64,000 nt of DNA from Hyphomicrobiales bacterium (GCA_017305555.1 JAFKKM010000027.1:1-64000); one strand, 5' to 3'. Shown: positions 52,967 to 62,788, numbered from the stretch's first letter. A program made the numbers and translations. Notes: generated by a model from the letters alone, not told the origin.

Positions 52967-54931
52967 ATGAATCTGCGAAATGTCGCTGCCGGCACGGCAG
53001 CCTGTCTTGCGTTGTCTCCGTTTTGCGGAGACGCGAATGCTCAATCACGCCTGGAGCAACTTCCCGATATCGTGGTGACAGCCGGCCGCGCACCGGAGCC
53101 GATCGGCTCCACCGGCAGCGCCATCAGCGTCATCAGCGGCGACACGCTGACGACCAGCAATCCCGCTTCTCTCACTGATGCCCTGCGTTCGGTGCCGGGC
53201 CTGATGGTGACGCAAGCCGGCGGCCCCGCCGGCACCACCGGCGTGATGCTGCGCGGCGCCAACACCGGGCAGACACTTGTGCTGATCGACGGCGTCCGCG
53301 TCAACGATCCGAGCGGCGCGGCCGGCGATTTCAACTTCGCGCTCGTAGCGCCCGGTACCGTCGACCGCGTCGAGGTGCTCCGCGGGCCGCAAAGCGCACT
53401 CTATGGCTCCGACGCCATGGGCGGCGTCATCAACATCATCACCAAGAAGGGCAGCGGCCCGGCGCAATACTCGATCCGCACCGAAGGCGGCAGCTACGGC
53501 ACCGCCTCGACCACCGCCTCGATGAGCGGCTCCAGCGGGCCATGGAATTATGCCGTCACCGGCAGCGGCCAGCACACCAACGGATTCTCCAGCTACGGTT
53601 ATCGCATCCCGGCGATCGAGGCGAAGTATCCGAACCTCGAAAAGGACGGCATGGACCGCATCGGCGGCTCGGCCCGCGTCGGCTACGATGCCGGTGAAGG
53701 CTTCCGCTTCGACGCCGGCGTGATGTCCACCTTCACGCGCGGCGCCTACGATGCCTCGTTCGGCGCAACGCCGGATACGCCGTCGAACTCCAACCAGTTG
53801 CAGCAGCAGATCTGGGCCAAGGCGGCAGTCGATTCGCTCGGCGGCATGTTGACGCAAAGCATCACCACGTTCGCCACTCAAGTCGACCGCACCTTCAACG
53901 ATTACTCGTCCTACGGCATCAACGTACTGCCGGCGAACAGCTACGCTACGTCCACCGATTTTCGCGGCAACAGTTTTGGCGCGGAATATCAGGGCGATCT
54001 GAAGATGGGCGCCGCCGGCTCGCTGATCTATGGCGCGCGCACCCAGCACGACACCGCCGAATCCTTCGGCGCGACCATCCTGCCGGTGCCGACGCCGCGC
54101 GTCTCAACGTTGAACGCAACCAAGGACACCAACTCGGTGTTCGCGCTGTGGAAGTTGCCGATCGGCGAACGATTGAGCGTCACCATGGGCGGCCGCGTCG
54201 ATGACGTGGTCGATGTCGCCACCTTCGCGACCTGGCGCACCACGGCGGCCTACACCATCAGCGAGACCGGCACCAAGCTGCGCGCCAGCGCCGGCACCGG
54301 CGCCAAGGCGCCGACGCTGTATCAGCTCTATGAGCCGAACTACGGCAACAGCGGCCTCAAGCCGGAAGAGAGCTTTGGTTACGACGCCGGCATCGACCAG
54401 AGCCTGTTCAACGGCCGCGTGACGCTGTCGCTGACCGGCTTCTACAACAAGTTCAGCAATCTGATCGACTTCACTTTCGATCCGACGCCGACCCAGCCGT
54501 TCGGACATTACATCAACGTCGCACGCGCTGAGACATCGGGCCTCGAAGTCGGCGCCGATATCGACGTGATGCCGGGAACATTGCGGCTCAAGACCGCCTA
54601 TACCTGGCTGCAAGCCAAAGATCTCTCGACCGGCCTGACGCTGGCGCGACGCCCCGAGCATCTGGCGCGCATCGCGCTGGCCATCACGCCGACCGACCGC
54701 TGGCTGATCGAGCCGCGCATCCTGATGGTCTCGAAGCGGTTTAGCAGCACCGGCGAACTCAATCCGCTCGCGGCCTACACCCGCGTCGATCTCTATACCG
54801 AATACAAGATCGACAATAACTGGAAGGTGTTTGCGCGCGGCGAGAACATCTTCAACGAGCGCTATCAGGAAGTGCTGAACTACGGCACCACCGGGCCCGC
54901 GGTCTACGGAGGCTTCCACGCCACATGGTGA
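52967..54931 (+). CDS. btuB: TonB-dependent outer-membrane receptor for cobalamin
   Basis: The protein has 654 residues with a signal peptide (about 1-26, ANA). The TonB box region DIVVTAGR is followed by the plug (LRGANTGQTLVLIDGVRVND, LRGPQSALYGSDAMGGVINI) and a 22-strand barrel ending in GFHATW with a terminal tryptophan, as needed for outer-membrane insertion. Length fits BtuB (about 600-650). It is the first gene behind a cobalamin riboswitch and overlaps btuC by 7 bp, which supports B12 as substrate. Confidence 0.93.
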   Translation: MNLRNVAAGTAACLALSPFCGDANAQSRLEQLPDIVVTAGRAPEPIGSTGSAISVISGDTLTTSNPASLTDALRSVPGLMVTQAGGPAGTTGVMLRGANTGQTLVLIDGVRVNDPSGAAGDFNFALVAPGTVDRVEVLRGPQSALYGSDAMGGVINIITKKGSGPAQYSIRTEGGSYGTASTTASMSGSSGPWNYAVTGSGQHTNGFSSYGYRIPAIEAKYPNLEKDGMDRIGGSARVGYDAGEGFRFDAGVMSTFTRGAYDASFGATPDTPSNSNQLQQQIWAKAAVDSLGGMLTQSITTFATQVDRTFNDYSSYGINVLPANSYATSTDFRGNSFGAEYQGDLKMGAAGSLIYGARTQHDTAESFGATILPVPTPRVSTLNATKDTNSVFALWKLPIGERLSVTMGGRVDDVVDVATFATWRTTAAYTISETGTKLRASAGTGAKAPTLYQLYEPNYGNSGLKPEESFGYDAGIDQSLFNGRVTLSLTGFYNKFSNLIDFTFDPTPTQPFGHYINVARAETSGLEVGADIDVMPGTLRLKTAYTWLQAKDLSTGLTLARRPEHLARIALAITPTDRWLIEPRILMVSKRFSSTGELNPLAAYTRVDLYTEYKIDNNWKVFARGENIFNERYQEVLNYGTTGPAVYGGFHATW

Positions 54932-55950
54932 CGGAGAACGCCGCAGCTAAACGACGAACCGGCACCATCATCGTCATGGCGCTGCTCGTCGTGCTGCTGG
55001 CACTGATCTCGCTCGGCGTCGGGCCGGTGCGGATGTCGCCGCTCAAGGTGCTTGAGACGCTGTTCGGCGGCGGCAGCGATGTCTATCGCGTGATCGTGCA
55101 GGAGATACGTCTGCCGCGCACGATTCTCGCGGTCGCCATCGGCGCCATTCTCGGCCTCTCCGGCGCGGCGCTGCAAGGGTTGCTTCGCAATCCCCTCGCC
55201 TCACCGTCGCTGTTCGGCGCGCCGCAAGCGGCAGCGTTCGGCGCGGTGCTGGTGATCGCGCTCGGCCTTGCCGACGTACGCTCCTACGCGTTACCCGGCG
55301 CGGCAATCATCATGGCGTTCCTGTCGGTGTTCGCGCTGCTGGTGGTGGCGGGGCGTAACGCCGGACTATTGATTCTCATTCTCGCGGGCCTCGCGATTTC
55401 CAGCCTCGCCGGCGCGGCCACCGCGCTGGCGATGAATCTCTCCAGCAATCCGTTCGTGGCGCTGGAGATCGCGTTCTGGCTGCTCGGCTCGCTGGAGGAC
55501 CGAAGCTTCCGCCACGTCATGCTGGCGCTGCCGTTCATCACCATCGGCGCCATCATCCTGATGAGCCAGCGCAACGCGCTGCGTGCGCTGAGCCTCGGCG
55601 AGGAGACCGCGCAAAGCCTCGGCGTTCATGTCGGCTCGCTGCGGCTGATCGTGATTCTCGGCGTCGCGTTCGGCGTCGGCGGCGCGGTGGCGGTGACCGG
55701 CACCATCGGTTTCATCGGCCTGATCGCGCCACATCTGATGCGACCATTGGTCGGCTACGATCCGGCGCGACTGCTGGTGCCGAGCGCATTGGCGGGCGCG
55801 GCGTTGCTGCTCGCCGCCGATATCGCCGTGCGCATCATTCCCTCCACCAGCGACATCAAGGTCGGCGTACTGACCTCGCTGATCGGCGTGCCGTTTTTCC
55901 TCTACCTGATCATGCGCGAACGCCGCGCATTGGGAGGCGGCATCGGATGA
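54925..55950 (+). CDS. btuC: Cobalamin ABC transporter permease (FecCD family)
   Basis: The protein has 341 residues and about ten membrane helices. FecCD motifs are GAILGLSGAALQGLLRNPLA, SLGEETAQSLGVHVGSLR and GTIGFIGLIAPHLMRPLVG. It is the inner-membrane channel for corrinoids delivered by BtuF. The ATG at 54925 lies inside the btuB end, with GGAGG about 12 bases upstream; it overlaps btuD by 4 bp. Confidence 0.93.
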   Translation: MVTENAAAKRRTGTIIVMALLVVLLALISLGVGPVRMSPLKVLETLFGGGSDVYRVIVQEIRLPRTILAVAIGAILGLSGAALQGLLRNPLASPSLFGAPQAAAFGAVLVIALGLADVRSYALPGAAIIMAFLSVFALLVVAGRNAGLLILILAGLAISSLAGAATALAMNLSSNPFVALEIAFWLLGSLEDRSFRHVMLALPFITIGAIILMSQRNALRALSLGEETAQSLGVHVGSLRLIVILGVAFGVGGAVAVTGTIGFIGLIAPHLMRPLVGYDPARLLVPSALAGAALLLAADIAVRIIPSTSDIKVGVLTSLIGVPFFLYLIMRERRALGGGIG

Positions 55951-56726
55951 TGGACGCCTTCCTCACCGCGCACAAACTGAGCGTTACCCTCGCCGGACGC
56001 GAGGTGCTGCACGACATCTCGCTGGCGCTGCCGCGCCAGCATCTCGTTGCACTGGTCGGCCCGAACGGCGCCGGCAAGACCACACTGCTGCGCGCGCTCG
56101 CCGGGCTGTTGCCTGCGCAGGGCGCGATCCATGTCGGTGGCGATGCGCTTGCGTCGCTGTCGCTACGCGAGCGCGCCAAGCGTTTCGGCTATCTGCCGCA
56201 AGGCCACATGGTGCATTGGCCGCTGCCGGCGCGCGATATCGTCGCGCTCGGGCGCTATCCGCACGGCGCCACCGATCCGGCACGGCTGTCGCCCACCGAC
56301 GAAGCCGCCGTCGAACGTGCCATGCAGGCGACCGACGTGACGCAATTCAGCACCCGTCCCGCCACCGAACTCTCCGGCGGCGAGCGCAGCCGCGTCGCGC
56401 TGGCGCGCGTGCTGGCGGTGGAAGCGCCGGTGATCCTTGCCGACGAGCCGACCGCCGCGCTCGACCCGCGCTTTCAGATCGAGGTGATGAAGAACCTGCG
56501 GGCCGCAGCCGACAGCGGCATTCTCGCCATCGTCGTCACCCACGATCTCGGCCTCGCCGCGCGCTATGCCGACATGGTGATGGTGATGCAGGAAGGACGG
56601 CTGGTGGCGCAAGGCGCGCCGGCCGAGGCATTGTCCGATGAGATCCTCGCCAACGTGTTCCGCGTCACCGCCTATCGCACCGGGCACGAGCACCGCATGA
56701 TCATCGTGCCGTGGGCCGGCGTGTGA
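55947..56726 (+). CDS. btuD: Cobalamin ABC transporter ATP-binding protein
   Basis: The protein has 259 residues. Walker A is GPNGAGKTT (38-46), the signature is ELSGGERSRVALARVLA and Walker B is VILADEPTAALDP. It has the FepC/BtuD-type Q-loop YLPQGHMVHWPLPARDIVALGR. Its ATG overlaps the btuC stop. A dispersed repeat starts 15 bp after its stop. Confidence 0.93.
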   Translation: MMDAFLTAHKLSVTLAGREVLHDISLALPRQHLVALVGPNGAGKTTLLRALAGLLPAQGAIHVGGDALASLSLRERAKRFGYLPQGHMVHWPLPARDIVALGRYPHGATDPARLSPTDEAAVERAMQATDVTQFSTRPATELSGGERSRVALARVLAVEAPVILADEPTAALDPRFQIEVMKNLRAAADSGILAIVVTHDLGLAARYADMVMVMQEGRLVAQGAPAEALSDEILANVFRVTAYRTGHEHRMIIVPWAGV

Positions 56727-56740
56727 GCGCGATGAGACAG

Positions 56741-56827
56741 CGTCATCCTGAGGTGCGAGCGAAGCGAGCCTCGAAGGATGCGCCGCCGCCCTTCGAGGTG
56801 CGCAAGGGCGCGCACCTCAGGGTGACG
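56741..56827. repeat. Dispersed palindromic repeat (CCTGAGG / CCTTCGAGG family), copy 2
   Basis: It begins CGTCATCCTGAGGTGCGAG and ends CACCTCAGGGTGACG, with CCTCGAAGG and CCTTCGAGG inside, the same plan as 4301-4388. Its right end supplies the last codons and the stop of cobC on the minus strand. Confidence 0.75.
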
Positions 56828-57833
56828 GCCTCCCATTTGCTTCCAAGCGGCTTTCCGCCAGCGCCAGCGCGAATCGTTCGAGCGCCGCGTCGTCCGGCGG
56901 CAGGCCGAAGCGCAGCAGATCATCCGCCCAATCGAAGCGCCGGCACCAGATTCGCTGTCGCGCCAGCGTCGTATGGTAGGCTGACGCATGGCGATGCCTG
57001 ACCAGACGAAACAGCGCCGTGCCACCGACAGCCGCAAACCCGGCGGTCTGCAAGACAGCGTCGAGCTTCGCGGCCTGTTCGCGCAATTTATTACGCGTCT
57101 CGCTCGCCCATCGCTCGTCCTCGAGCGCTACGCGGCCGACGGCGAGCGCCGGACCGGAGCAGATCCACGGCCCCATGGCCTCGCTGATCCGCGCGATCAG
57201 CCGTTGCGGTCCGATGGCGAAGCCGAGCCGCAGCCCGGCAAGGCCATAGAACTTGCCGAACGAACGCAGCACCACAACCGGCCATCGTTCGCACAACGCG
57301 ACCGCGCTGATCGCGGGATCGAGGTCAGCGAACGCCTCATCGATCACCATCACACCGTCGCGCGCGGCAATCTGTTCCGCAACGCGCGCCAGCAGGGCGT
57401 GATCAACGACGCGACCATCGGGATTGTTCGGATTGACGATCACGACGTGACGGACGGCCTCCGACATTTGCTCGATCGCGCCGACGGCGACCGCCTCATG
57501 CCCCGCCAATCGCCATGCGGCGGCGTGCTCGTTGTAGGTCGGCGAAACGATAGCAACAGCGCCGTGCGCCGCGAGACGTGGCAGCCACTGGATCAACGCC
57601 TGCGTGCCCGGCGCGGCAACGATGCCGATGTTATCCGGCACCGCATAAGCACGGCGCGCAGCGGCGAGCAGCGCGACTCCATCGACGCGCGACGGCAAGC
57701 GTTGCCAGATATCGTGCGGCAATGGCGGAAGCGGATAGGGATTCGGATTGATCCCGGTCGACAGATCCAGCCACGCGTCGGGCGTACCGCCAAACTGCGT
57801 CATCGCCTCGCTGAGATCGCCGCCGTGTTTCAT
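56817..57833 (-). CDS. cobC: Threonine-phosphate decarboxylase / aminopropanol-arm PLP enzyme
   Basis: The protein has 338 residues, a class I/II-fold PLP enzyme. In cobalamin synthesis it decarboxylates L-threonine phosphate to (R)-1-amino-2-propanol phosphate (CobD of Salmonella). It starts MKHGGDLSEAMTQFGG, has NPNNPDGR (134-141), VIDEAFADLD and the PLP lysine K194 in SFGKFYGLAGLRLG. GAGGGG stands close before the ATG. The last three residues and the stop codon fall in a dispersed repeat. btuF starts 10-28 bp away in the opposite direction. Confidence 0.9.
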   Translation of the reverse strand: MKHGGDLSEAMTQFGGTPDAWLDLSTGINPNPYPLPPLPHDIWQRLPSRVDGVALLAAARRAYAVPDNIGIVAAPGTQALIQWLPRLAAHGAVAIVSPTYNEHAAAWRLAGHEAVAVGAIEQMSEAVRHVVIVNPNNPDGRVVDHALLARVAEQIAARDGVMVIDEAFADLDPAISAVALCERWPVVVLRSFGKFYGLAGLRLGFAIGPQRLIARISEAMGPWICSGPALAVGRVALEDERWASETRNKLREQAAKLDAVLQTAGFAAVGGTALFRLVRHRHASAYHTTLARQRIWCRRFDWADDLLRFGLPPDDAALERFALALAESRLEANGRPSP

Positions 57834-57842
57834 GCGCCCCTC

Positions 57843-58736
57843 ATGCCACGACGCGGCACGATGCGCGAGAGATTATCGCTTGCCGCCATCGGCATTCTCG
57901 CGGCAACGTCTGTTGCTCTCATCGCACCCGCGCGCGCGACGGAATTGCCGCGCATCGCTTCGATCAACGCCTGCACCGACCAGCTGCTGGTGGCACTGGC
58001 CGATCCCGATCAGATTCTCGGCCTCGGCCCCTATTCCCGCGACGCCACCCGTTCCTGGAGTGCCGCCGCCGCGCACCGCTATCCGCGCCTGTCGGGCGAA
58101 GCCGAGGACGTGCTGGTGCTGAAGCCGGACGTCGTGGTCGCCGGCAGCTTCACCAAGCGCGCCACCCGCGAGTTGCTAAAAGAGCATGGTCAAAAGGTCG
58201 TCACTTTCGACGTCGCGCATTCGCTCGACGAGGTGAAAGCGCAGATCCGCAAGATGGGTGAGGTGACACAACACCCCGACCGCGCCGAGACCTACATCGC
58301 GCGCATCGACGCCGCTCTCGCGCACACACGGCAGTTCGTCGCGAAGCGACATTATCGGGTGCTGTCGATCTCGCGGCGCGGCTGGGTATCCGGCAGCCGC
58401 AGCCTGATGAGTTCGCTGCTCGCCGAGATCGGGCTGACCAATGCCGCCGGCGAGCTTGGTCTCAAGTTCGGCGGCTTTGCCTCGCTGGAGGCCATTGTCA
58501 AACTGCAACCGGACTTCATCGTGGTGTCGAACGACAGCGATTTCGCCGAGGATGAAGGTCGCGCCTTCCTGTTGCATCCGGCGCTGGAGCACTTCTATCC
58601 GCCGTCGAAGCGCCTGGTGGTACCGGAGCGGCTGACTGTCTGCGGCGGCCCGATGGTCGCCAACGCGCTGGAGCGCATCGTCAGCGAGATCACCCGCGCC
58701 GAGCACGACACCGGCATGACCACAGCAACGCACTGA
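57843..58736 (+). CDS. btuF: Cobalamin-binding periplasmic protein (BtuF type)
   Basis: The protein has 297 residues from the ATG at 57843, or 291 from 57861. The signal peptide ends ARA, near residue 31 from the first start. It is a type III (helical-backbone) binding protein: LPRIASINACTDQLLVAL, DVLVLKPDVVVAGSFT and the C-terminal LTVCGGPMVANALERI. It should bind corrinoid in the periplasm and hand it to BtuCD. Neither ATG has a clear ribosome site. The open frame upstream is antisense to cobC and not real. cobD follows after one base. Confidence 0.85.
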   Translation: MPRRGTMRERLSLAAIGILAATSVALIAPARATELPRIASINACTDQLLVALADPDQILGLGPYSRDATRSWSAAAAHRYPRLSGEAEDVLVLKPDVVVAGSFTKRATRELLKEHGQKVVTFDVAHSLDEVKAQIRKMGEVTQHPDRAETYIARIDAALAHTRQFVAKRHYRVLSISRRGWVSGSRSLMSSLLAEIGLTNAAGELGLKFGGFASLEAIVKLQPDFIVVSNDSDFAEDEGRAFLLHPALEHFYPPSKRLVVPERLTVCGGPMVANALERIVSEITRAEHDTGMTTATH

Positions 58737-58737
58737 C

Positions 58738-59706
58738 ATGTTGTCGTGGAGCGATACGCTTGTCATCACGCTGGTGGCGCTCGCTGCCGACGCCGTCATC
58801 GGCGATCCGGACTGGCTGTGGCGGCGGCTGGCGCATCCGGTCGCGATCGTCGGACGTGCCATCGCGGCACTGGATCGCGTTCTCAATCGCGAAGCGTGGT
58901 CATCGGCACGGCGCAAGTTTTTCGGAATCGTCGCTATCCTGCTGCTGGCGATCGGCGCGATCTTCGCTGGATACGCCGTTGAAGCTATGATTCCACGCGG
59001 CCTCGCCGGCAACATCGCATTGGGCCTGCTGGCCTCGACGCTGATCGCGCAGAAGAGCCTCTATCAGCACGTCGCGCGGGTACATGCGGCCTTCGACAGC
59101 GGCGGACTCACAGCCGCGCGCGACGCCGTGAGCCTCATTGTCGGACGCGACCCCAACAGCCTCGATGAAAGCGGCGTCAGCCGCGCCGCCATCGAATCCT
59201 GCGCCGAGAATTTTTCCGACGGCGTTGTGGCGCCGACATTCTGGCTGGCCTTGCTCGGCCTGCCAGGATTGCTCGCCTACAAGGCGATCAACACCGCGGA
59301 CTCGATGATCGGGCATCGCAGCGACAAATATCGGGATTTCGGCTGGGCCTCGGCACGGCTCGACGATCTCGTCAATCTTGTGCCTGCGCGGATCGCTGGC
59401 CTGTTGCTGGCATTGGCCGCGCCGCTCGCGCGCGGATCGATTGCGTTGGCCCTGAAAACAATGCGGCGCGATGCGCGACACCATCGCTCCCCCAATGCCG
59501 GCTGGCCGGAAAGCGCGATGGCTAGCGCGCTCGGCATCAAGCTCGCCGGCCCGCGCCGCTATGCCGAAGGATTGGTCGACGATCCCCATCTCAACGCCGA
59601 CGGCCGAGACGCCACGCCCGCCGACATTCCTCGCGCATTGCGGATGCTGATGATGGCGTGCGCGATTCAGTTTGCGATTTACGCCGTGCTCGCATTCGTG
59701 TCCTGA
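58738..59706 (+). CDS. cobD: Adenosylcobinamide-phosphate synthase
   Basis: The protein has 322 residues (CbiB of Salmonella), a membrane protein with about five helices. It joins the aminopropanol (phosphate) arm to adenosylcobyric acid. Family motifs: [19 protein letters not shown] near the start, [35 protein letters not shown] and [11 protein letters not shown]. It begins one base after btuF and converges on cobQ; the two coding ends overlap by 28 bp. Confidence 0.95.
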   Translation: MLSWSDTLVITLVALAADAVIGDPDWLWRRLAHPVAIVGRAIAALDRVLNREAWSSARRKFFGIVAILLLAIGAIFAGYAVEAMIPRGLAGNIALGLLASTLIAQKSLYQHVARVHAAFDSGGLTAARDAVSLIVGRDPNSLDESGVSRAAIESCAENFSDGVVAPTFWLALLGLPGLLAYKAINTADSMIGHRSDKYRDFGWASARLDDLVNLVPARIAGLLLALAAPLARGSIALALKTMRRDARHHRSPNAGWPESAMASALGIKLAGPRRYAEGLVDDPHLNADGRDATPADIPRALRMLMMACAIQFAIYAVLAFVS

Positions 59707-61166
59707 CGACGCCGCGCGATTGCGAGCAGCGCGTCGATATCGAGATGCGCTTCGAGATGATCGGCCAACGCATCCAGCGCGGTTTCGACCTGCGCCTCAT
59801 AAGCCAGCGACGAGGCCGTGCCCAAACCTTTCAACCACGCCGCGCGAAACGTGTCGCTGGAGAACAGCCCGTGCAAGTAAGTTCCCTGCACCCGTCCGTC
59901 GCGCGAGGTCGCGCCGTCGTGGCGCTCGCCGATCTTTAGCATGGGCCGCGCGCCGTCCGGCCCGTCGCTACGCCCGAGATGAATTTCGTAACCCTCGACC
60001 GGAAGGCCACTGGCACAATGAACGCCTTGCGTCAGCGTGGTAGATTTGTCGCCCTGCATCACGGTATCGATATCAAGCAGCCCCAATCCTTCGACGCGGC
60101 CCGGCGCGCCGTCGAGCCCTTCGGGATCGGCGACGGACTTGCCGAGCATCTGATAGCCGCCGCACAGGCCCAGCACATGCCCGCCACGCCGCACATGCGC
60201 GGCGATGTCGATGTCCCAGCCTTGTGCGCGCAGGAAGGCGAGATCGCCGAGCGTCGATTTGCTGCCGGGCAGGATCACCACGTTCGCCTCGGCAGGAATC
60301 GGCTCCCCCGGTCGCACGAAACGCAGGGCCACGCCGGGCTCCATCGCCAGCGGATCGAGATCGTCGAAATTGGCGATGCGCGCCAGCATCGGCACCGCGA
60401 TCACGCAGGCCGCGCCGTCGCGCGCGGCGTTACTTTCAAGATCGAGCGCATCCTCGGCGGGCAGCCACGCCGCCTGCGGCAACCACGGCACCACGCCGAG
60501 CGAAGGCCAGCCGGTCATCCGCGTCACCGCATCGAGACCGGCATCGAACAGCTTCACCTCGCCGCGAAACTTGTTGATGAGGAAGCCGCGAATCTGCGCG
60601 CGCTCCTCCGGCTCCAGCACGACATGGGTGCCGACCAGACTGGCGATGACGCCGCCGCGATCGATATCGCCCGCCAGCACGACGGGGACATCGGCGGCGA
60701 TGGCGAAACCCATGTTGGCGATGTCGCCTGCGCGCAAGTTGATTTCCGCCGGGCTGCCCGCGCCTTCCACCAACACGATATCGGCGTCACGCGAGAGATG
60801 CGCGAAACTCTCAAGCACCAGCGGCAGCAGGTCTTTCTTCTTGTCGAGAAAATTCTTGGCGCGCAGCGTTCCCATGCGCTGCCCGCGCACGATCACCTGC
60901 GCGCCGGTGTCGGTCTCGGGCTTCAGCAGCACCGGGTTCATGTGCACACTCGGCGGCATCCGCGCCGCGCGCGCCTGCACCGCCTGCGCGCGACCGATCT
61001 CGCCGCCGTCCACCGCGATCGCCGCGTTGTTCGACATGTTCTGCGGCTTGAACGGCGCGACGCGCAAGCCGCGCCGCACCAGCACCCGCGCAAGGCCCGC
61101 CACCAGCGTCGACTTGCCGGCGTTGGAGCCGGTCGCCTGGATCATCAGCGCGGAGGTGAGAGGCAT
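59679..61166 (-). CDS. cobQ: Cobyric acid synthase
   Basis: The protein has 495 residues. It amidates four side chains of adenosylcobyrinic acid a,c-diamide. The N-terminal synthetase domain has [10 protein letters not shown] (11-20), [10 protein letters not shown] and [13 protein letters not shown]; the C-terminal glutaminase domain has the nucleophilic cysteine in [10 protein letters not shown] (near residue 330) and the histidine in GTYLHGLF. The ATG at 61166 has no good ribosome site. Upstream on the same strand, after a repeat, are cobO and cobP under the second riboswitch. Confidence 0.96.
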   Translation of the reverse strand: MPLTSALMIQATGSNAGKSTLVAGLARVLVRRGLRVAPFKPQNMSNNAAIAVDGGEIGRAQAVQARAARMPPSVHMNPVLLKPETDTGAQVIVRGQRMGTLRAKNFLDKKKDLLPLVLESFAHLSRDADIVLVEGAGSPAEINLRAGDIANMGFAIAADVPVVLAGDIDRGGVIASLVGTHVVLEPEERAQIRGFLINKFRGEVKLFDAGLDAVTRMTGWPSLGVVPWLPQAAWLPAEDALDLESNAARDGAACVIAVPMLARIANFDDLDPLAMEPGVALRFVRPGEPIPAEANVVILPGSKSTLGDLAFLRAQGWDIDIAAHVRRGGHVLGLCGGYQMLGKSVADPEGLDGAPGRVEGLGLLDIDTVMQGDKSTTLTQGVHCASGLPVEGYEIHLGRSDGPDGARPMLKIGERHDGATSRDGRVQGTYLHGLFSSDTFRAAWLKGLGTASSLAYEAQVETALDALADHLEAHLDIDALLAIARRRQDTNASTA

Positions 61167-61223
61167 GGAAGGCTTACCGTGAGATTCAACGCAATGTAAC
61201 GCGGGGAACGAGGATTACCATGC

Positions 61224-61319
61224 TTCGTCATGCCCGGCTTTATGCCGGGCATCCACGTCCTACGGCTCATCCACCGCGACAAGACGTGGATGGCCGGGAC
61301 AAGCCCGGCCATGACGAAA
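61224..61319. repeat. Dispersed palindromic repeat (TTCGTCATGCCCGGC family)
   Basis: The left arm TTCGTCATGCCCGGCTTTAT, then GCCGGGCATCCACGTC, is the inverse of the right arm AGACGTGGATGGCCGGGAC, then AAGCCCGGCCATGACGAA. The right arm is the family seen at 18461-18494 and 22252-22285. It separates cobO from cobQ. Confidence 0.75.
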
Positions 61320-61327
61320 CGCCGTCG

Positions 61328-61954
61328 TCAAAACTCGATGCCCTTCTGCGCCTTCACGCCCTGACGGAACGGATGTTTCACCATGGTCATGTCGGTGACG
61401 AGGTCGGCCATCTCGATCAGGCTGTCATGCGCATTGCGGCCGGTGATGACGACGTGTTTGTCGGCGGGCTTCTCCTCGCGCAGGAAGGTGAGGACCTCGT
61501 CAAGCGGCAGGTAATCGTAACGCAGCACGATGTTGAGTTCGTCCAGCAGTACCAACTGATGGCGGTCGTCGCGGATCAGCGTCTTGGCTTGCTCCCAGCC
61601 GGCGCGCGCGGCGGCGATGTCGCGGGCGCGGTCCTGCGTTTCCCAGGTGAAGCCTTCACCCATGATGTGCAGCGTCACCAGATCGGGAAATTTGTTCAAG
61701 AGCCGCGCTTCGCCGGTGTCCCACTTCGCCGACTTGGTGAACTGCACGATACCGACCGGCATGTCGTGGCCGATATGGCGGAACACCATGCCGAGCGCGG
61801 CGGAGGTCTTGCCCTTGCCGTTGCCGGTGTGAACGATGAGCAAGCCCTTCTCGACGGTCTTTTTTTCCATCATGCGGTCGCGCGCGGCCTTCAGCTTGCG
61901 CATCTTGTCGTTATGCTTGGCGTTTCGCGCGTCGTCGCCTGCCTGGTCGGTCAT
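61328..61954 (-). CDS. cobO: Cob(I)yrinic acid a,c-diamide adenosyltransferase (CobO/BtuR)
   Basis: The protein has 208 residues. It transfers the adenosyl group of ATP to the corrinoid cobalt. The P-loop HTGNGKGKT is at 42-50, and VLLDELNIVLRYDYL and HVVITGRNAHDSLIEMADL are diagnostic. The N terminus is a charged helix as usual. Its ATG overlaps the cobP stop (ATGA). Confidence 0.96.
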   Translation of the reverse strand: MTDQAGDDARNAKHNDKMRKLKAARDRMMEKKTVEKGLLIVHTGNGKGKTSAALGMVFRHIGHDMPVGIVQFTKSAKWDTGEARLLNKFPDLVTLHIMGEGFTWETQDRARDIAAARAGWEQAKTLIRDDRHQLVLLDELNIVLRYDYLPLDEVLTFLREEKPADKHVVITGRNAHDSLIEMADLVTDMTMVKHPFRQGVKAQKGIEF

Positions 61955-62508
61955 GATGCTCCCTCGCTAGATTCGCGTTTCAACCACAGCGGCAATCCGG
62001 CGGCGACGAACGCCACGTTTGGCACCGCTGCGGCAACAACTTGATTGAGCCGCCCCTGCGCGTCGCGGAAATCGCGGCCGAGCGGCGTTTCGGGCACGAG
62101 GCCGAGACCGACCTCGTTGGACACCAGCAGCACCGGATGCCGCATGCCGCGCAGCCATTCCGCCAATGCCCTGGTTTCGGCTTCGATATCGCGGACTGCG
62201 TGCATCAGGTTCGACAGCCACAATGTCAGGCAATCGACCAGCACGACACGGCCGTCGCCGGCTTCGCGCGTCAGCGCATCGACCAGCGCCAGCGGCTCCT
62301 CCACCGTACGCCAGCCGTCGCCGCGTTGCGCGCGGTGATGCGCGATCCGCGCGCGCATCTCGTCGTCGCCCGCGGTCGCGGTGGCGAGATAGACACGCGC
62401 CAACCCGCTCTCGCAGGCAAGCCGTTCGGCGAAACGCGATTTGCCCGAGCGCGCGCCGCCCAGCACCAATGTCGGGCGCGGAACGAACAAGGATGAAACG
62501 TGCGGCAT
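61951..62508 (-). CDS. cobP: Adenosylcobinamide kinase / adenosylcobinamide-phosphate guanylyltransferase
   Basis: The protein has 185 residues (CobU in Salmonella). It phosphorylates the aminopropanol arm and attaches GMP. The P-loop is LVLGGARSGKS (14-24), followed by VYLATATAGDDEMRARIAHH with the histidine accepting GMP, LVDCLTLWLSNL and VSNEVGLGLVPE. The ATG is at 62508; a TTG one codon earlier is not needed. It is the first gene behind a cobalamin riboswitch and is coupled to cobO. Confidence 0.95.
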   Translation of the reverse strand: MPHVSSLFVPRPTLVLGGARSGKSRFAERLACESGLARVYLATATAGDDEMRARIAHHRAQRGDGWRTVEEPLALVDALTREAGDGRVVLVDCLTLWLSNLMHAVRDIEAETRALAEWLRGMRHPVLLVSNEVGLGLVPETPLGRDFRDAQGRLNQVVAAAVPNVAFVAAGLPLWLKRESSEGAS

Positions 62509-62614
62509 CAACGGCCCGGATCAGAACGCGAGCTTTGCCGGGTCGTGCCGCAGGCAAAAGCCGGCACGCGCTCGCCGGATGCACCCCGCCCCGACGCCGT
62601 CAAAACACAATTCC

Positions 62615-62788
62615 CGATGGCAGGTCTCCTGGCTCGCGGCTCAAAGCCCTGTCGCCGCCTTCCCGGACGAATCCAGTGGCTTCGGCACACGGCTCCTCTT
62701 GGCAGAGGCTCGCCACTCACAGTTGCGGGGGCAGCGCCGGAGTTGAAAACCGGCTTCCCTTTTCACCTTCCATATGGAAGGACCATCG
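62615..62788 (-). promoter_or_regulatory. Cobalamin riboswitch controlling cobP-cobO(-cobQ)
   Basis: On the minus strand: GGTGAAAAGGGAAGCCGG, GCTGCCCCCGCAACTGTGAG, CCACTGG, CGGGAAGGCGG and GAGCCAGGAGACCTGCC. P1 can form between 62783-62788 and 62615-62620. It ends about 106 bp before the cobP start. The cobT promoter must lie within or beside the antisense of this element. Confidence 0.95.

Noticed and set aside
56988..57842. Open frame extending btuF upstream by 285 codons
   Set aside because: It runs antisense through cobC, which has all PLP-enzyme motifs; the btuF signal peptide begins only near 57861.
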